Positions 12,219-27,200 of a DNA stretch of 64,000 nucleotides are shown here, one piece after another. Location: assembly GCA_009869945.1 (NCBI GenBank), contig WIXG01000079.1, positions 124,001 to 188,000 of the forward strand, read 5' to 3'. Numbering within the stretch: the stretch's first letter is position 1; each line of letters opens with the position of its first letter. The stretch comes from Mesaphorura yosii. Taxonomy: Eukaryota > Arthropoda > Collembola > Poduromorpha > Tullbergiidae. Under the pieces are notes generated by a model. It made no database searches. It was given only the letters and a program-made list of their open reading frames with translations, and was not told the DNA's origin. The translations under genes and the position numbers were made by a program.

Positions 12219-15200
12219 AAGCCGTGTTTTTCGTGCGATAACCTATCGACAATGTGGTCAATAAAGATTTGTCACAGGTCAGAACTTTTCTAATTGGATG
12301 ATCGCAGTATAATTAAAGGCGCATTTTGGTTATAGCGTCTTCAACCTTTCACGGCTTGACTTCTAGGGCTGCCCTGATGAATAAACGGAGCTGACATACT
12401 TAAGAATGCCTGGATTAATCTTGAACTTGCATATGGAGTGACATGTCCACGCCGCTCTGGTTCTAGCATGGAAAGACGAAGAAGTTTCAACGTAACAAGT
12501 TAATGAATTAGAAACGAGAGACGGAGTTGAGAGCCAAAGTCATAAGTTGTATCCACCATAATAACAATAAGTGCGTTCGAGTTGGAAAAATATAAAGTCA
12601 AGTCAGTAAGCTGTAAGTAATTACAAAACTTTCTCTTCCTGCCTCACATTCATAAGGCTTCCTGCTCAAACTGAGGTCGCCGGCGAAGGCGACTCCTTCC
12701 ACTGGCTTCATCGTAGCGAAGGAGAAAATGAAACCTTTTCACTTCCGTCTTTCTTAGTGCGTAGTGCAGATTCCTTCAGTTTAAAATTCTTCACTTGTCA
12801 CCAACGCATGGTGCAAGTTTTAAACTTCTGAGTGTCTGTTCCTATTGGAGTGGAATTAAGTCCAGGTTCAAAGTCCTCGGCCCGGAATATTCTGCTACAA
12901 ACTGAACAAGAATTAAGAAAGCAGTTACACTGCAGTTTAGCATGAAATATGCAACCAACTTTGTCCATTTCAGTCACTGCATAATTGCACTGTAAGTAAA
13001 TTTACATTAATAATGGCCACAATCAATTTCGCAAGGTCTGCGTAAGCGCTCTTGTTTTGTTCACATTATAGCAGAATTTATGAGTGTGAAACAATTTGTC
13101 GGAGACAAATCGAGGCCGTCAATGTAGTTCGGCCAAATTCTTTATCACTTCCTGCTGCCTGTTTACTATGTTGGCATTTCGTTGGCGAGATTTGCCCAAA
13201 TGTTAAATGCTATGCTCAAGAAAATTCCACTAGCGTGCTCAAAACTCTATTAGCACATGAAAGTTGGACGATGCGAAACTTCGTGAAAGTAGTTCAGAGA
13301 TGTATTCTGGCACGGACAGCAGCAACGGTTATCTTGGACTTCCATCTTGAAAGAAATGCAAACATCTCACTTCTGCTATGCACTGACACAAAAAAAAGCG
13401 AAGGAAAAGTGAATCTGCCTCAAGAGGTCGGTCGTCAAAATGTGACAGAATGAACGTTCTGCCTTCCAACTCTTCTCTCGGCGCATTTTGTGCCCGTGTC
13501 CTTGCGTAGCCGTCAGAAAAGGCAGAAGGAAACGCCAACAAATGCATTTTATAGTGGTCATGCATGCGTCTCTGTCCATTGTGCGGCGTGTGTGCTCCTG
13601 TTGTGATTGTAACACATATAAACTTTTTAGCAGCATTCGGGTACGCAGTTTGTTGTTCGGCCTTTCAACTTTACGAGCACGTCGAAGTGTTGTTCCTCAG
13701 CGGCCCAACAAGGCATTCAACTTTCTCCATTTGTGCAAGAGTGTCTGATATTGCAATTTGAAGTACGCACTTACTACGTCATTATTGTCCGCATTTCATT
13801 TTAGTGTTTCACTTGCGTGCGCTGCCTGTCGATGGTGAATGAAGCAATCGTTGGGACAAAATGAAACAAGTACGCTATTGGAAAGTCAACTCAGGTCGTC
13901 AATGTCTGAATTGTCCCAACACACTTTCACCATTTCCACAATAAGACGCGTAAATACGCACGGCATAATGAAAGCACCGTCGGTCGTTGCCGTATTTACT
14001 AACTTCCACGAAGAAAGTTGAATTTCGACCGTGAACTCGTCTCGTCGTCTTCGCGTTTGTTGTCGCTCTCATCTTAAAAACTGATCTCAAGCAGCACTTG
14101 CCCTGAGTATTAAATATGAAGTTGTGTTCTCAACTTTCTAATGAGGTTCTAAATTTCAGGTAAGCACAGTTTTGAGTTTTTCATTTTGTTCAGCAGTGCA
14201 ATTTATTTTATAATTCTTGAAATTACTGCCTCGAGCCACGAGATGCAAGGTAACAGGTAGTAGTGCTTCTGAAAAGTTAATACTTTTATCAAGAATACAA
14301 AATTGAAATTTCTAATTTTCCCCTGCCCGTCTCTGACTTGTTGAACTCCGAGAACGCCATGCTCCCATCATGCAACGTTGAACATCAAATTAATTACGAG
14401 TAGTCGATTGTGTACTCATTAGCCGGTATGCAAATATTTAGCTTTCGCATAACCCAAAGCTCTCTATCGCTTCTTGGAAAGGCAGAGAGGTTTAAGACGA
14501 AGGACCGTGTTAGTATTTGATTGGATTTTTGAGGTTTAATTACAAAGTATTTCCTTTCTTGCGTACAGATGACACAATGAGTTTTAAAGCATGATAAATG
14601 TGAGCCGGATAATTAAAAAATCCGTTCCACAGCACTTCAGCGTCACGTCAAGCATTACAATTTTTAGCATTCATCGGAGCTAATTTTACGGGGCAATTAA
14701 CAATTTGAGTGTTGAGTCATTTGACCCAACGATCCAAGTGTATTTACACTTTTATAATAACCGAAACTGATCAAACGGACCCAAAGCTAGATTGTGATAG
14801 TGTAACGACTACTAAAAGCCCACTCATTCAGCTAATATCCACGTGTTAAGGATGCAATTCAGAGTTCGTTGCGCAAGGCAAAACTTTTTTAGAATTGCGA
14901 CGTACGGTGTCTTGAGAATCTCCTACTTTACGGAGAGATCCTGTCTTTCTCTTCCTTCTGCTCGTCCGTCCCATTCATCTAACAAAAGAATGTCCATGTT
15001 ATGTTATTAGCATTATTACGATTATTTCAACTGGAAAAGTCATCCGTCAGTCTTCCTGTTGTAAAGTTTTCAAAAAACTTAAACTATGACATGAACTCTG
15101 CATTACCTAAAGTTGGAACGTTAACATGTACGAATGAATACACATTCGTTCGCAAGACACAGAGCATGGAAAATGAAAGTTTGAGAGCCGGAGCCTCAGA

Positions 15201-18200
15201 AGAAGACGCTGAAAAGAGAACGGCCGAAATGAAAGCGCGCTGCCGCTACGCTTGAGTTTTTCTGGTTTCCTCAACTTGAATTTAATTAATCCATCTGTCT
15301 CAATTCTACATTTCGCGTAGCCTCCATCTGTCTCCTTGCCTTTTGTGTGTAAACTGCCTGTGAAATGAAGGCTTTGTTCCATATTAAATATCTTTATGCG
15401 TGCTCTACGTGGTCTCCGGCCGACTCTCCTGTCGCCTGAACATCAGAATGGGCTAAGTAGGTAACAGTATTATTGCTCATGTTGTATTCATTGTGATATG
15501 AAATCCTTCCCTCGCAAGTTTCATTTCCTTCTCTTTCTTTGTGCTTTCGTGAATTTAACCTTGCAGCGTTCTGCTGTTGTATTTCTCCGCAATGCAAACT
15601 TGTGACCGTCCAATGGCTATGACTATTCTGCATCTAGTCTGAACTAAATGAGAGTTGCGAACTTCAGAGACACCGAAAACGGCAAACGAAGATGTGAGAA
15701 GAGCTATTCGCTGATTTACTTGATCTTTTTATGGTCTGATGGAGATTATTTACCGTAGTTTGTCCTCTATCACACTTTCATTCATGTGAAACCCATGTGA
15801 AACAGTTCGTTATCACTGCGCGAGCTCAAACAGAGCGACCCAGTCGGCTCAACAATTAAATGTAAATGAGCACTTCGCCAGTCATTATTGCAGCGGAGAA
15901 AGGTCATGGAAGGTGAAGGTAGCATAATTCGTGTCTTGCACTTCACCGCATTTTTTGTTGAACTCAAGCGAACAAGTCACTGATTTTAACTGAGAGTCCA
16001 AATAAATTGTGCAGCACGGTAAACTTTCCGGTATAATTTTGTATTCAGTGAATAGTCAGTGAACGTGACGTGATTTTTAATCCAATCTTTAAACTTCCTC
16101 GTTCATCAACTCACTATAAGATCACTATGCTGCATGGAATGCGGTACCCAACAAGCAGAAACTGCGGTGTTTAAAATGCAACCTGAGATTTACTCCGACA
16201 GCAGTTCTAAAGTTCAGCAACTGTGAACCACACGAAATGAAAGTTCAACTGCACGAGAGAGTTTGATTGGCTTTGACATTTTGTTTATCGAGTGTTTTAA
16301 TTCGCTCGACATTTAAAGATGTACCAGACAATGTGTTCGAAATGACAGCTCTCAGCATTTTCACTAGCAATCTCAAGGTTGCAGTTCGAGTTCATGAATT
16401 AGTCCAATTAGAAGCATAATTTTGATACAAAAACCTCTTTCCTGTTCACTCCATTTGTAAACACGGTAAATCGTTAAGACCCTGATTGAATCGTATTCAC
16501 AATTGCAGCACGGGAGAGAGTCCAAGTAATTCAAGTTCCTTTGAGGCAGCTCACGAAATGAAATTCTTTGGCAAGTCAACCCGGTTCCTTGCAACTTCGT
16601 TAATCCTGTCTCCAGATCCTGAGGTTTGTGCTCAAGGTCACCCAGACAATTTGGCTGTTGCCTTCACTAGGCGAGTATCACCGAACGCAGAGGAAACCCA
16701 TTAGAACCTTGAGGGATCTGATAAGAAGCTCGAAGAAGTTTCGAAGAAAATGTTGTACCCGTAATTACAAGTTGGGATATTAAAATCTCCGAACTTAAAA
16801 TTAAGAATAATGAGTTGAGGCGAACCCGCATACTTAATTAACTTGTAGTGAGTAAAAGTCCTTATAATTTGTGTGAATTTCTGCTCTCCGCATTTTTATC
16901 CGGGCGAGCAACATCTATGCAAAATGCTTACACTACAAACTACGATAGCTACCATGTCGTACTTAGGAAATCTGCTCCTTACCTTTTTTAGATTCATTTT
17001 CAATTACCAGTGTCTTTTTCAAACCATCAGCTTGTTGGAAGTTGTTGAAAAATATGAGAAAGTACAAAATTAAAGCGAGAAAAAGTCCCCTGGCACACTT
17101 TTCCATTGGAAATTCCATGCGTGTACGGCAGTGGACAATTACACGATGCGCTCAGCTAGCACAACGGGCTTGTTTAATCTAAACAGACACAGTTTCTACG
17201 TTCAGTCATTTTCTGGGTTTGACTCTTTAAAGTCTTATAGTCTTATTAGTGAGCATTCATTCGATTTACGACGTACTTGACCACGGATGCTTAGCTTGAC
17301 ACATTTCCGCTTCCATCATGACTTCCTGCATGCACATTGTGCCGACATGGTGGGCCACGTGAAGAAATAATGGCACTGTATGTTTCTGAAGATGCACTAC
17401 AAAAGCCACATTTTTGTAGCCTTTGGTGTTGGCGTGTTCGTGATGGACTTTCTTCTTCTCACTTGAAGTGTTGAGCGGACCAACAATGAATTGGGAATCG
17501 AATGCAGCAAGTGTTACGCTACGCCACACAAGTCAGAATCAGGTTGAACGGTGAATACACGTGCTCGATGTGTTCACATAAAGTCATGGCACGGTAAACA
17601 AGAAAGACTCTCACTGCTCAAAGAATGGTGAAAGAAATAGAGTGAAAGTAACACAGGCACCGAGAAGAGAGAAGTAAATGTGGAAGATGGAACAAACGAT
17701 TTTCTTGCAGCAACTTTTCTGTGTGCACTCATTCAAGATGGAAAATATAAAGACGAGCCAACAACGCAAAAGAGAATTCAAGAAAGTGGAATTGAAGGCA
17801 GACAGAAGATAGAAAACTCTCAATCAGTTACAGTCAGTAGTCACTACGAAAAAGCAATGTACGCGGCGCCGGTGAGAAACGCGATCGCGATTATTAAGTC
17901 TCCTGCGATCGGATCGGGAGAAGAAACGACGGCGATGATGAATGGCGATGAATGGCTGGGAGGCAATGGCGATGATGACGGGTGATCGACTGGTAGCTGA
18001 GTTGATGCATCTTCGAGATTTCAACTCAATTTACGTGATTTGGCTGAGCTGTAACTAAAACATCATTTGAGATTGTTCGTAAAAACCGTGTAACCAGATA
18101 CAAAGCGAGGGGTAGTTTACTTTGATGCACGTACTGACACCTTAGTAGAGCCGTGCCGTACCTGCACACAAAAGTGGTTTGGTTTGATGTAACCACTCCG

Positions 18201-21200
18201 AATACGTTGAGAAGACTGAGAGAAATTTACAAATTTTTCTGCCTTTCATTCTCTTTTCTCGGGTTTCACTCACTGCACTACACTTTCTCCCTTGAGTTCT
18301 TCAGTCTCCAGTTCTTGACGCTAAAACTCCAACTCTAGAAAAACAAACCAACCACCACGGCACGGTAGCGGTAGGAGCTGCGCCTGAACCTGTGTAAATG
18401 TATGTATGTGGCGGGCAAGCGTGAAGAGGTGGTTCGAGCCTCCGTGCTGGGTTCAATTTTACTGTACGATGAACGGTACAAGTAATGCAAGACACTGGCT
18501 CCGGTGCTTTCTCGCGTATCTCACGTTTCAAATACGGGAATGACAAGTGTGTCTTAAACTTCGTCTCGTGGAACCTCACCTGTTGTCGGGTCAGTCATTC
18601 TACACTTTCACGAGTAAGAAATCTACAATTTAGGAGGAAGGGGATCATTACAACAAACTCTCGTGTGTTGAATTGATTGAGAACTTCAATTTTTTAATGC
18701 TTATTCGGCAACTCCGCTGATTTTCATGCATAATTAATGAGGATCGACAAGTTCAATGTAACGTGCACGTAATTCTCATTGATCCAGACAAGTTCCTCGT
18801 GAATGATTCATGGCAGAAATTCGACAGAAAACTGGCTCTCTTCAGAATTCGGGAATAGACTCAAAGAAAAGGAAGCAAACTTTTGTCATTGGACTTCCCC
18901 ATTACTTCTTTTATCACGAAATGACTGTTTATTAAACACAAAGAAGAAAAGGCCACTGATTGTACAGCACAAGCATAAGCTCAAGAAAAAACTCTGAATG
19001 GGAAGGAAGAATGTACGAAACAATTGAATCCATTGTTGCTGGGCTCAGCTTCCGAGAAAAAGAATGTACGGCTATTTTGTTGAAAACTTTATTGAAAATT
19101 TTTGTTCCCTTCAGCATTGCTTGAGAAGGCAACCATGAAGAAAATAAAAATTGGAGAGAGTAAATCAAAAACGTGAAGACAGCTCCGAAGTAGCTCTAAA
19201 TGGTTACTCATATAAAATGCCACAATTCTTCAAACTTTCTTCTCCTTCTCCTTATTTGGCTGCTAATTCACTTTTGTTTGAAGTGGTTCCAAGAATGATT
19301 TGCAACAATCGAGCCGTTATTCCTGGCTTGAAGAATTTCGATGTTGTGTGTCTGTTCGGAGCTCAAGAGTTACCTCCTTCGTGTCCGCATTTAGCGCGGT
19401 GTTACGAAGTCTTCGCTTCGGATATTACATCATGACAGCGAAGGAAATTGAATTCTTTCTGACAAAGATTTGTATAAGTTTATTACCGACGCGCATGAAC
19501 CACGCAAAACGCAACTGCAGTTTCAAGCCGGTAGTTTGGTAGTTGCAATCATCATCCGATGATACATGTGCAGCAGTTATTGAATCAGCATCACCATTCC
19601 CCAGCCTGTGAGACCAATACACTGCTCGTTTCGTGCTCTCGTTGTTAGAACATGCATCATGTAGTCATGCACTCAATCGCCCACCGCACCATTGGTCTCA
19701 ATAAATATTGCGCACTCGATGAAATGGTCGTTGAGAAAATCCTCAAGAAAATTTTGCCCCATTTAGTAGGCATAAAATATGAAAATGCTAATGCTGGACT
19801 GTAATTTAGAGGGAAACGAGCAGCTGGCGATATGCACGGCGATTCGGAATGAACCATACAATATGCAATACTGTGCTGGAAAGTGTAACGACCATTTCAA
19901 AAATTGCATTGCCTGGCTTGGAAGCAGCGTGGCAGGAAGACTCGGGCACAGAGGCACTAAAAAGGGCACATGAAATCACATTACATCATCGTAAGCACAT
20001 TACGCGCAGTAAGATTCCAAATCCGGGCCTCTTTTCTTGTCAGATATCCTCTTTTGCACATAATGTTTTAGATCTCCAGCCATCCAGCCTTGACTTCAGG
20101 CTTCGCTTCTTTTTATTTAATCTTTACAACTTTTTCACAGAATGATTGATCAATCTTTTTATCAGATCCGAATAATACTAATAATAAGACAGAGTGAAAG
20201 GACTGCCTGACTTTTATTTTCCTTCTCTCGTCTTTCCTTCACTCCAATCAAAAATCGCATATGAAGGTTGCTGAAACTCCGAGAACATGAATTTTCAATA
20301 TCTGAGTCGGCTTTCTTCACTGGCGGGTAATGAATGCTACTTTGCCGATGCCGCGATGTGATGTTGATGGTGATGTTGTAATGATATGGGCCAAATCGAC
20401 CGAAATGGCACATTGTGTGTCAGGCTGATGCTGCTGTTAAAAGTCTTTTTCTTGTTCATCTTTCATCTTCATCTTTATAGGACATTGATTTTTAGTTAGC
20501 TTTCTTCCAGCACGCGCCCGCTCGTATCAAAGAAAGAACGAAACTAGGATGAATATAATAGAATCAACTTGTCCTTTTCTTTTTACGTTACTTACTTTTG
20601 AAGATGTCGGCTCGCCTGTCTCTTTCTAAAGTTAAGTAAGTTAAGCCTGCTCTCTTTCAATTTTTGCACTGCATCAGACGAAGTACAATGTGGATAAGGT
20701 GATACGAATGTGGGAGTTCAGCTGGCTTATGGAGTGTCCGATTTTTGTGCCTTCGACCCGAAAATGTTATCGAGCTAATATGACGCGTGAGGATGCCCCG
20801 GATTGACCCGCGTCATGTATGACTACTCATCGTATTTGAAGTGAAAGCAGCTTGATAGCCTTTCAGTGTTGTCTGCCTATGTGCATTTTAGACTTCTGGA
20901 GATCGAGCTTCTTTCCGTTTTTTGCCTAGCGCGATGTGTGATCGGAATCCGGTGATTCGGTTGATCCTTTGCATATTTCCACATTTCCGTCTGGTCCATT
21001 AGGTACGTTTTATTTTTCTTTGTATCTCTTTTCCAACTGGAGTCAATTCCGATGATCTTTTACTCCATTCCAACGGGTCATGTAGGAATAGCTATCAATT
21101 TCCTCCAAAAACCCCGGAAATTGATTCAAGTATAAAGAGGATGACATTTGAAATGTGAAAAGAGATGAGGAAAGTTAGAGCAGATTCTGAACCTTATACG

Positions 21201-24200
21201 TATTTCTAGAAATTTTACGAAAAGTCATTTCCCGTATTGGGGAAATTTTTACTGGGAGATGGAGAAGGAAATGGGACGCAGAACAGACGCATTATTTAGC
21301 AATGCTATATAGAATGAACAGTCTTCTACAACAGAGTCGCTGCTAGACGTTGATCGCTCGTGCAATTCAAAATATGGCGAAGAATCACGATTCTTTATCA
21401 GAAGCAGTAATAATGAGTATGCTGAATGATGATTCCAGGTCCTTTACTGAAGCATCGCAGTAAGAAAAGAGCAAAAGTTTGTTATCATTTGACAGTGCAG
21501 TTTGCAACAACGAGCGCAAAATGAACTCTTCCCCAATATTCACAGATGAGATGATTATGAAAAATAAGTACGTCAATATATAAATGAGAACACGAGACAA
21601 GTTGGCACGTAAATCCGTGTACAAAGTGTCTCCTTCAAATAAGGTAATTTCGATTCAGGATTCTGCTTATTAAATGTACAAATCCGGAATCCATCAATGT
21701 AAATATAAAAGAGTTATGAAAAATCTCGGATATTGTAAACCAGGTTCCTGACTTCGCACGCAAGGTGAAGGCGTCGTACTTTCCATTGCTCTTGGTTGCA
21801 TACTCTGCATGTGCTCGGTTCGGATTCCATTTGAGTTCCACAACCCGATATCCAGGAAAATGAGAATCTGTTTTTGTGCTTGTAAATCCAAATAATATAA
21901 ACTTTATATGTATTTTTAAATAATGGGGCGGGAGTCGAATGGAAAAATGGAAGTGAAAAAAGTAAAAATTGTTTTGTGTGTTTGCGAAATCTTTTCGTCT
22001 CCTTTTCCTTTCGCTTTCACTGCGATGCCGCTTTCAATCTCCAGCTTCAACTTTTTATTCGTTGGCGTCTTGTTAAAAGATTGCGCTGGCAAAGAATGGG
22101 GAAAAGTTGTTAAGTCTGGATTTGATTTCTTTTAGCGTTTATCCTCTTGAAGTATTGCTGCTGCTGCTGCGACGCCGGTAGACACTGCACTCACATATGC
22201 TTTGCCTTTCTAATTCAAAAGTCTAGCAGGGACCACTTCTGTACGCTTTCTACTCGCTTGTTCATAGTTTTCAATTCAGTTTCATTCTTTCGCCGATTTT
22301 ATTCTTTTACAAATATGTGCGTAAGTTTTTCTTTTCTTCTGTGAATTGAACGCGGAATCAAATTGCGTCCACGTTTTTGCCTGCTGATTCTGATTGTGTC
22401 GAGAAGTTTGCAGCGTGGTCCTCCGAAAGGTAATGTAATGCTCAAGGCATTGCATTGTCAGATTCAGTACCCAACCAACTTCGATACACAACAACGGATA
22501 ACTGATGCTGCATATTCATCATGAGATATGAAGACACAAATGATACGAAAAGTGAAGCAAAAAGCATCAAACTGCAGCCTTCCGATTATTGGGATGGTTT
22601 CCAGGAAAGTGTCGGGTGTATGAAGAAAAATCACGGTGGTATCTCGTAGCTGATTTATTCCATATTCAGCTACAACAAATACATGTATTTAAATCACATT
22701 AAAATTCAATCCACTTCCACAATTCAATCCACAATCCGACTCACGCGCGTAACCCCTCCAACCTCTCTCTGGACTGGAGTTCTTGGAATACGACATAATA
22801 AAACTAAGATGGAAATGAAAAATAAATGAACAAGTCATAAAGAAAGAAATCGAGCGTAATAAAAAGCTGTACAAACACATTCGACATTACCAGATGCCTT
22901 CCTGTGCTGTGCTGCATGCACGCGCACGGCGTGGCGTGCTTTGTCTCCAGGCGAGATGAAGAAGTCATAAAAAGGCAGTGCGAATCTCAATGCTACTTTT
23001 CATTTCTTTGCTTTGTGCTTTCGGGTCATTTCAGCCGAGCAGTCTGCCTCGGCTCTTCTGCGAATTTCTGAAGTTTTTTTTATGTATTTTTGATAAATAA
23101 TAACGCGAGCCGGTACAGCGAGCGGAAAGTATTTATGTTATGAATATTTTATTTAAGGACTGTGCCGCAGTGTGGAGAGAGAGAGGTCTCGTGCTCGTAC
23201 GACGAATCTGACAATTCCTCAATTGACATTTCTTTCTCGAGATTCATGCTCAAATAAGGTAAAGGATGACGGATTACTTTTGTATCAAACTAATGTAGCC
23301 CGGGATAGGAAAATACGCAACGCACGTAATTCGTGTGTATTGACAATGGCTGTATATCTAGTTATTAATGTATACTTTGAAAAGCATAGGCAAGAGAAGA
23401 CGCATCGATGATCTTGACAAGTTTCAAAGTAAAAATAACTCAAAGTTTGCTAGTATATTAACTCTGTTGTTGTAAGTATCACATTGTGTGTACCAAAAAC
23501 AAAAGTGTAAAGTTAACTTTCTCCTCTATGTGCTCACCTCAGCTGCACTACATCTAGCCTAGTCGTGGAACTTTAAATAAAAAAAATTTAGTGCAGAGAA
23601 GAAGATTGAAACTCCACTTCACCTTCTGCAGTCGCAAATCTCAACTTTAGCTATCCTGTGTGGACCACGGCTTGCTTGACTGGACGGCAGGCTTCCGGTT
23701 ATTGCGTTGCTACACCGTTTCATGATGATGAATGGCAAAACTCTATGTGCACACTGGCGTGAAAGGCGAATGGATGCAGTGAATCCAGGCTCGCGCTGTT
23801 GATGTACCATAAAGGATGTGCTTTTATAGCGGTTCAAAGAAAAGGATGAACAACATCCTGTGATGTTATTTATGTATCCACTGTTCATCTTTTCTATATT
23901 TAACCACGTGAATGAATACCGGTGCTCCATTGAAGGGAAAGTTCGCATCAACTCCTTAAATTGAGGAAAAGTTGTAAAATGGGCTTGCTTCACAACTACG
24001 ACCACGAGAAATGCGTTGGTATCGTGCCGGATAAGAGTTACTCGGCCCGTCCCATATTACAAGTGGTTATAAGTACTTTTTTGAAGATTTTCTTACGCAT
24101 TGTACAAACTCATCTGCTAGAATCCCAAATTCATAAAATTCAGAGAGAGACCGAAGAATTTACGGATCTTCGCTCATGAACTTGCTCGAATCACGAATGT

Positions 24201-27200
24201 TGCAGTGCGTAATGACCTCTGAGTGCGTGCGCCTTGCTCTGATCTGGTCTGAAGGATTTGCCTGCATTGACTTCGTCCCATAAATATTCATATTACGCTT
24301 AAGATGCAAAAAGTAAACTCAATGCAGTTGTATTGAAATACTTTATCCATATTTCATTCTCCGGTTTGTTTCTGGAACATTTTGCGCTGTACTTTGCGTA
24401 CACATTGTTTTCGCCCCAGTGTAACCTCCTTGATCTTGAAGCGCCATTTTTATACGTGCAGCCGAGAGTTCACTGAGCACATTGCGTTGTCAGTGTGGAT
24501 GTGCCGATGCCAGCCACGAGACCGCTGTGAGAAAGTAAAGAACGATGTGCCAGACAGAAAAAATTAGTTCCAATAAATTCTTCGCTGAACAGGTTTCATT
24601 AACTTTCTTTCCTCGAACATTTCCGTAAGACACGACAAGACCCACGGAGGGCCAGCCCGAGAACGGAATAAGGAATAAGGAAAGTGTAGCGAAAATATGT
24701 CCTCGAGAAATGTTGTCGACTCGGGCGTACTTTTTTCCTTTGTCAAGATACTTTTTTAAAGTATTTTGTCTCATCCTCCTTACTCCGTACTTGTACGCGT
24801 CGTGCTGACTGCAGAGACAGAAGTGCAAAGATTCTTCTGCCGCTGCTCTTGAGCTCATGTTTTTTCTAACTTTAATCTTGTCAATTTCGTAAATACTATA
24901 AGTTGGTTCTTGTGTTACGTTGTTTCTAATGTTGCTTGAGCTTTGCAAGGACATTTTCTCCTGGCCCGTGGCTGCTGCAGAGCAGGCAGTAATTAAGGTA
25001 CTCATCTCCTATTTCCAATATTGGGCTAACGGCACAACACTGCTTCCAACTCCAACTTGAGACAAACGAACCTCATTACGGAGATGTACCGCCTGAACTG
25101 TCTTCCGTGCATTATTATTTGTACTTCGTCGCGCATTCGCAACATACGAACGTGCTCTCATCAACCAAATGAACAGAAAGCTTGTTTCGTTTTATACTTT
25201 CACTTTATTACTTGACTACAATAATGTTACACGTCGTACATCGTGCAATGCAGTACCCGCATTTGACTTACAGTACACTGAACATTAGCGAAGGATTCGT
25301 TCCTCGTGCCGAAGCTGGAGTGGAGTCTCATCCTGGCCTTTTCACGAGAAGGAAGGAAAGTTGGCCATAAAATGTTCACGGTGCAATACCAACATATAAA
25401 AAAATTTAATCTTACACACATTTTGATACAATAAAAGAGGCCAGATGAAGATACCAACAAGAAAGGAGAAACAGGAAAGGGGAAGAGGAAATGTCAATTT
25501 TATGCACGCGTGTTTATCCATTGATCTCAACACGCGTAAACTTCCTGAATGCCTTCTCAGCTTCCTGCTTCCAGCTTCTGCTGTGTTTGTGCTCTTTTTA
25601 GAATCTTAATTTAGTAACACTCCTCCGTTTTACAACCAAATTTTGTTCAGTTAATTTACCGCGTTTAAAGATTCTTCCTCATAAGATAAAAGAAAAATTC
25701 ATCATGCTTTCTCATCACATCGGCTTCATCGTATTTTTTATTTGGATGTTTGCTGGCTCCTCGTTCTCACTCTCGTGGAACTCCTCCGTTCTTTGTCCTT
25801 AATGTGCCGGTGAGCCAAGGAAGGAATCTTTACGAGTTTTCACAACTTTAGAAATTAAGAAATCTCTCCACCTTCTTGTGGCAGAAGCAGAGGAGAGCGT
25901 CAAAGCACTTGCAGAAGAGGAAGCCCGAAAGTTGAGAAGTGAAAGCACGGCAAATGAAGGGAAAAGAAGATCTTAATATTTAAAGCAATTTATTTTCGTA
26001 TTTCAATTTCATAGACGCGCGAGTGCACGAGATGCAGGCATATATTTATGCCAAACACCTTGCCAGCCTGCGTCTTTCCTCTCTTAAGTACTTTCTTATT
26101 TCTTCCTCTGAGGAACGTATTATGTAAATGAGATAAATCAACAGATGTGCCAGATGAGTACAAGAAGACGATGCGAAATACTTTGCATACATTTACTTGA
26201 CGCTGCGCCTTGCCATCCTGCTGCAATAAGGAAAGAAAGTAAGCAAATAAGTAAAACTTTCTTCTGAGATATATACGCGCATAAAAATCCAAAGCAAAAT
26301 GAAAAATTTACTCACACATGGCCCAGATGCTGAGAATAATGGCATGGTGCAGTCTACGGCTGGTCCTACAATCCGAGCTGTGAGCTGTGTCTCGAGCGGA
26401 CTCAAGTTTGTAAAAGTTTGGCAGGCCAGGCCAAGTTTCAAAGTGTTGCTGAGAACGAAAGAGGCAATTGAGCAAAATAAATTAAACTTAGTTTTATTGT
26501 AATTGTTTTCTTGCATGAATTCATTGAGTGAACGAACGAATAACTCGTGTTGCCAATTAATTCACGGCGACAAGGGAGCGGACGATGCGCATTTCTTGTT
26601 GCATTGACTGCTTAGAAGTTGTGCATTTACCAAATGCAAGGTTGTGGGAATTAAATGCCAAATGCAATGGAATGAGGTAAAGCAATAAGCAAGGTTTAAT
26701 GGACCACTCCTGGGCGACTCTCTCTCCCTGCAGTGAGCTGCAACTGCTGGGCAGCTATGACTTAGACTCGGAGATTTAATGCCATTATTACGAATTTGGC
26801 TTGTGGCTTGTTAAACTGCGTCCAGGTCAGTCACTTATCCGTGATATTGGGTGTTATTTGATCTTTTGTCAAGTGGTTCGGGGATTAAGGGACTTTTGTC
26901 AACTCAATTTTATGAGTCTTTTGTTTCAGTTGGACGTGCCGCTTGGGAGTTACAAAACGAAAATGACAATGGCGGTTGTGGATGAGCAAATAAGGTTCAG
27001 CTAGGGACTATGTAGTAACCACTAGAATGGTGTATGTCAGTGTTTTGGTTCCAATTTCACCGAGAAAAGCTACATGATAACAAAGTTTCCGGCCTACTAG
27101 CATCATGTGCTTTCGTAGCACCAAATTGCTTGAAACTTGATTGAATTAAAAATTAGGCGGTCATCGATTTAACTTTTGTCCGGTATAATTCTAACTTCCT

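Noticed and set aside
18420-18450. tRNA B-box-like word GGTTCGAGCC
   Set aside because: No matching A box or acceptor-stem pairing at the right spacing, so no tRNA gene is called.
24490-25005. 171-codon minus-strand ORF
   Set aside because: No recognisable domain, no clear ATG context and a second overlapping frame at 24564-24746; it looks like a chance open frame.
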